Under the pieces are notes generated by a model. The model made no database searches and had not been told where the DNA came from. It was given only the letters and a program-made list of their open reading frames with translations. Positions 6,496 through 9,975 of a DNA stretch of 9,975 bases are shown one piece after another; the stretch's first letter is position 1; every line of letters starts with the position of its first letter. The DNA lies in NCBI GenBank assembly GCA_903916165.1, contig CAIWVR010000244.1, positions 1 through 9,975 on the forward strand, written 5' to 3'. Both the position numbers and the translations under genes were made by a program. The DNA comes from an uncultured Hyphomicrobiales bacterium. GTDB taxonomy: Bacteria > Pseudomonadota > Alphaproteobacteria > Rhizobiales > Beijerinckiaceae.

Positions 6496-8274
6496 ATGGT
6501 CGATCCTTCGCCGCTGGCGCGCAATCACCTGGTCATGAGCTTCTCGCGCTTCGCTGGAGGCTTTTGGCGCGACGCGCCCGCGCGCATGGCCTTCTGGCTG
6601 ACGGCGTCGCTGGCGGCGGGGCTGGTCTGCAAACTCCTCGTCGATGTCGGCATGAACAAGTGGAACCGCTGGTTCTTCGACTCGCTGGAGCGGCGCGACA
6701 CAGCCGGCGCGGCGGTGGCGGCATTTGCCTTTCCGCTGCTCATCTTCTGCGTGGCGGCGGTCGGCGTGTGGATCATCCGCGCGCGCGAGACGCTGCAAGT
6801 GCGCTGGCGCGAATGGTGCGCGGCGCGATTGCTCGAACGCTGGCTGGGCGATCAGCGGTTCTACCGGATGCGGATCGCGCGCGGCGGCATGGCCAATCCC
6901 GAATACCGCATTTCCGACGACGTGCGCATGGCCACCGAGCCGCTAACCGATTTCGCCATCGGCCTGTTCACGGCCCTGCTCACCGGCTCGACCTTCGTCG
7001 TCATTCTCTGGACGGTCGGCGGCGGGCTCGACGTGACCTGGGGCACGACACAATTTCACCTGCCCGCCTTTATGGTTATCGGCGCTTTGGTCTATGGCGT
7101 GGCGGTTTCGGCCTTCATGCCGGTGGTCGGCGGCCAATTGTCCGCCGCTGCAGCGGCCAAGAACGAAGCCGAGGCGCGTTTTCGCTTTGAAATGATCCGC
7201 ATGCGCGAGAGCGCGGAAGCCGTGGTGCTGACGCAGGGCGAAGCCCATGCACTGCAACGTCTTGCCGCAACCAATGCTGAACTGGCGACTGCCTGGATGC
7301 GTGTTGTCGCCCAGCATGCCAGGATCACCTGGCTCACCAATGGCAACAGCGCCATGGCACCGGTGTTTCCGCTGGTGCTGGCGGCACCGAAATATCTGGC
7401 CGGCGAGCTGACCCTGGGTGAAGTCATGCAGCTCGCATCCGCCTTCGTTCAGGTGCAGATCGCGGTGGGCTGGCTGGTCGACAATTACAGCCGCCTTGCC
7501 GAATGGTTCGCTTCGGCGGGGCGGATCGTCGAATTGATCGAGGCGCTCGACGCCAGCGAGGCCGACCGCCAGGATGGGTGTCCGCTGATTGCACGCGGAT
7601 TCCGCGAGGACGGTTGCGTGCGGCTGGACAATTTGCGGCTCACGCGGCCCTCAGGCGAGATCATCATCCACCGCGCCGACATAGGCTTCGAGCCTGGCGA
7701 CCGCATTTGCGTGAGCGGCACGGCGGGGGTCGGCAAGTCGGGCCTGCTGCGCGCCATCTCGGGCCTGTGGCTCTGGGGCGAGGGCGCCATCCATGTGCCG
7801 GAGGGGCGCGCCATCGCCTATATAGCGGCGAGCCCCTTCCTGCCGGCGGGGCGGCTCTCCGCCGTGCTGTCCTTTCCGGAGGGTGTCGACAGGCATCCCA
7901 GCGCGTAATGCCTGCGCGCGCTCACAATTTGCGGCGCGGGCCATCTTGCCGACCGACTCGATGCCGTCGACACGTGGGAGCAAGCGCTCTCGGCCAGCGA
8001 GAAACAGCGCGTGGCGCTGGCGCGTCTCATCGTCACGCAGCCGCATCTCGTGCTGCTGGAGGACGCCTTCTCCTGTTTCGGTGCTGCCGAACAGATCGCG
8101 CTGTTTGATCTGCTGGCGAGCCATCTGCCGCAGGCGATCCTGATCACAACCGGCGGAGCCGCAGGGCTCGCCGATCTGCATTCGCGTCGCCTCGTTCTGG
8201 AGCGGAACGCGGCGGGCGAAGTCCATCTCATCGAACGGGGTGCCGATTTCCAGCATGCCGCGGTGAGGGTCTAG
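6496..8274 (+). pseudogene. SbmA/BacA-like ABC transporter (membrane plus ATPase) interrupted by an in-frame TAA
   Basis: One frame of 593 codons encodes a fused ABC exporter half-transporter of the SbmA/BacA-like (YddA/Rv1819c) type, broken by TAA at codon 471 (7906-7908). Membrane part: helices near residues 32-50, 74-94, 153-176, 191-210 and 285-330, with family segments NPEYRISDDVR (134-144) and EARFRFEMIRMRESAEAV (226-243). ATPase part: Walker A GTAGVGKS (408-415). After the stop the same frame continues with GHLADRLD, signature-like LSASEKQRVALARL (498-511), Walker B-like LVLLED (518-523), and ends at TAG 8272-8274. The spacing across the stop matches the family, so a point change (for example GAA to TAA) is the simplest cause. 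The Q-loop, signature, Walker B, D-loop and H-loop are all degraded. GGAGGGG is 22 bases before ATG 6496; ATG 6535 is an alternative start. If translated it gives a 470-residue protein lacking half the ATPase. Confidence 0.8.
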
Positions 8275-8287
8275 GGGGGATTTTGGA

Positions 8288-8872
8288 ATGAATGAGAATA
8301 TGAGCCGCAAGCTGCATTTCTGGGACGCGGTCTGGGACCTCCAGCTCGCGCAATGTCCCTGCGACGTGCATTTCTGCGACTGGCTGGAGACAGAGAAGAT
8401 CACGGATGCCTCGATCTTCCATTTCGGCACGGGCAGCCATCATGTCATCGGCATCCGCACGGCGGAAAACGGCTCCAACAATTGCGTGCTGGGTATTACC
8501 GCAAGCCCCGGCGAATATGAGTCTTTCGTCAAGCTCGCCATCGACCGGCCCGATGTCGAGAAAAGCTACAAGGTGTTTTTCGGCGACATTTACCAGCTCG
8601 AAAAGCGGCTGTTGCCGGAGTTCGATGTCGTCACGCTGTTTCATCTGTGCGAGTTCCGCGACGAGCGCAATGATCTATACGGCGCGCTGACCGACCTTGA
8701 AGTCGCGACCATGCTGACGGAGCTGACGCGGCCGGGCGGTTATATTATCTTCTACACCAAGTCCTTCGCCTTCGACACGGCCGAAAAGGTCATCGCGGTT
8801 TGGGAGACGGAGCAGCAGGTCGAGAAGGTCGGCCTGTACGAGACGCTTCTCGTCTATCGCAAGACGGGCTGA
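8288..8872 (+). CDS. Putative class I SAM-dependent methyltransferase-fold protein
   Basis: A 194-residue soluble protein I do not recognise as a named family. Its layout fits a Rossmann-type methyltransferase: IFHFGTGSHHVIGI (43-56) as a motif I-like glycine loop, VLGITASPGEY (67-77) as the second strand, VFFGDIYQL (97-104) with the Gly-Asp step, FDVVTLFHLCEF (112-123) as motif IV, and LTRPGGYIIFY (146-156) as the post-IV hairpin. The acidic residue expected at the end of the second strand is not evident, so SAM binding is unproven. Four Cys (23, 25, 30, 66) lie in the N-terminal third, three within CPCDVHFC. The start ATG at 8288 is supported by GGGGGA at 8275-8280. It begins 14 bases after the stop of the broken ABC transporter frame, which suggests the two were one operon and perhaps functionally linked. 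Confidence 0.6.
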   Translation: MNENMSRKLHFWDAVWDLQLAQCPCDVHFCDWLETEKITDASIFHFGTGSHHVIGIRTAENGSNNCVLGITASPGEYESFVKLAIDRPDVEKSYKVFFGDIYQLEKRLLPEFDVVTLFHLCEFRDERNDLYGALTDLEVATMLTELTRPGGYIIFYTKSFAFDTAEKVIAVWETEQQVEKVGLYETLLVYRKTG

Positions 8873-8881
8873 CGCAGCGGC

Positions 8882-8906
8882 GCGGGGAGCTGACGGGGCT
8901 CCCCGC
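8882..8906. terminator. Probable bidirectional hairpin between convergent genes
   Basis: GCGGGGAGC (8882-8890) and GCTCCCCGC (8898-8906) form a perfect 9-bp stem with a 7-base loop. It is placed in the 40 bases between the convergent ends of the methyltransferase-like gene (8872) and cbiO (8913). Neither side has a good T-tract, so termination may be weak or Rho-assisted. Confidence 0.6.
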
Positions 8907-8912
8907 ATCGTC

Positions 8913-9616
<704 letters not shown>

Positions 9617-9620
<4 letters not shown>

Positions 9621-9975
9621 ATGAGGCGATCCCAGAGGCCAAGACCGGTGACGGCGAGCGCAACCGCCGCCATGAAGAAGAGGTCCGCCCGTTGCAGCGG
9701 ACGCGTCGCGCGCAGCGGGAACTTTCCGGAAAAGCCACGGCAGCGCATGGCTTCCTCGACACGCTCTGCGCGCTCCATCGAGCGCACGAGCAGCATGCCT
9801 GTGAAATTGCCATAGGCTCGCCAGGTGCGCATGTCGCATCGCGGGGCGAAGCCGCGCGCGCGCATGGCCTCCATCAGCCGTGCGCCTTCCTCGCGAAACA
9901 GGCTCTGGTAGCGCACCAGAAACAGCAGGATGTGGATGAGCCGCGTCGGTGCGCCGAGTGAGGCCAGGCCGCGGC
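9617..9975 (-). CDS. cbiQ: CbiQ, ECF transporter transmembrane (T) component, 3' part
   Basis: C-terminal part, about 119 residues, of the coupling membrane subunit; the frame is open to the window edge, so the start is outside. The T component clasps the ATPase subunits through two cytoplasmic helices bearing Ala-Arg-Gly-like motifs. Both are visible: AMRARGF and AMRCRGF, the latter following MLLVRSMERAERVEE, a family hallmark. A final hydrophobic helix (FFMAAVALAVTGLGLW) precedes the stop. Upstream, LGAPTRLIHILLFLVRYQSLFREEGARL matches the preceding CbiQ helix. The stop TGA (9619-9617) overlaps the cbiO start ATG. The GTG at 9916 is an internal Val, not a start. Together with cbiO this is the end of a cbi/nik-type operon read leftwards. 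Confidence 0.92.

Noticed and set aside
7503..8108. Plus-strand alternative frame crossing 7906 with an ATG overlapping the TAA
   Set aside because: Its translation is Arg/Ala-rich shadow sequence, while ABC motifs continue in the original frame. It is not a restart of the ATPase.
7651..8430. Long minus-strand open frame spanning the transporter stop codon
   Set aside because: The plus-strand frame shows clear ABC motifs on both sides of the stop, and the antisense frame shows none.

Overview
The window is GC-rich (estimated by eye at a little over 60%) with strongly GC-biased third codon positions. Its gene content fits an alphaproteobacterium, most likely of the order Hyphomicrobiales (Rhizobiales). 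The main clues are gatA/gatB-type tRNA amidotransferase genes, a lysine/alanine pentad-repeat 'histone H1-like' protein, small secreted cysteine proteins of a kind I recall from rhizobial-type genomes, an SbmA/BacA-like ABC exporter and a cobalt/nickel ECF transporter. The taxonomic call is inference; there is no rRNA in the window.

Layout. (1) Positions 1-2468, plus strand: the 3' part of gatA, a strong intrinsic terminator, then complete gatB. (2) 2469-3090: a gatB terminator and about 540 bases without a confident gene. This stretch holds helically spaced A/T tracts, a 19-bp near-perfect palindrome and an open reading frame running in frame into the next gene. (3) 3091-3498, plus: a small, extremely basic H1-like nucleoid protein, followed by a terminator at which it converges with the next two genes. 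(4) 3628-4638, minus: a secreted or lipid-anchored SLT-type lytic transglycosylase, then a small exported two-cysteine protein. (5) 4865-8872, plus: an ABC-exporter membrane domain with no ATPase, a small exported four-cysteine protein, an SbmA/BacA-like ABC transporter gene broken by one in-frame TAA, and a methyltransferase-fold protein starting 14 bases after the transporter frame ends. (6) 8913-9975, minus: cbiO, whose product ends in an alternating histidine tail, and the 3' part of cbiQ, overlapping by ATGA. Both belong to an ECF-type cobalt/nickel uptake system.

How they work together. GatA and GatB are two of the three subunits of the tRNA-dependent amidotransferase (GatC is outside the window). 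CbiO and CbiQ form the ATPase and coupling subunit of one importer. The rest are single-gene functions in the envelope or nucleoid. I find no CRISPR array, phage, insertion sequence, tRNA or clear new multi-gene system. The items most worth a second look are the interrupted transporter, whose nucleotide-binding domain is also degenerate at nearly every catalytic motif, and the unusual DNA upstream of the H1-like gene.
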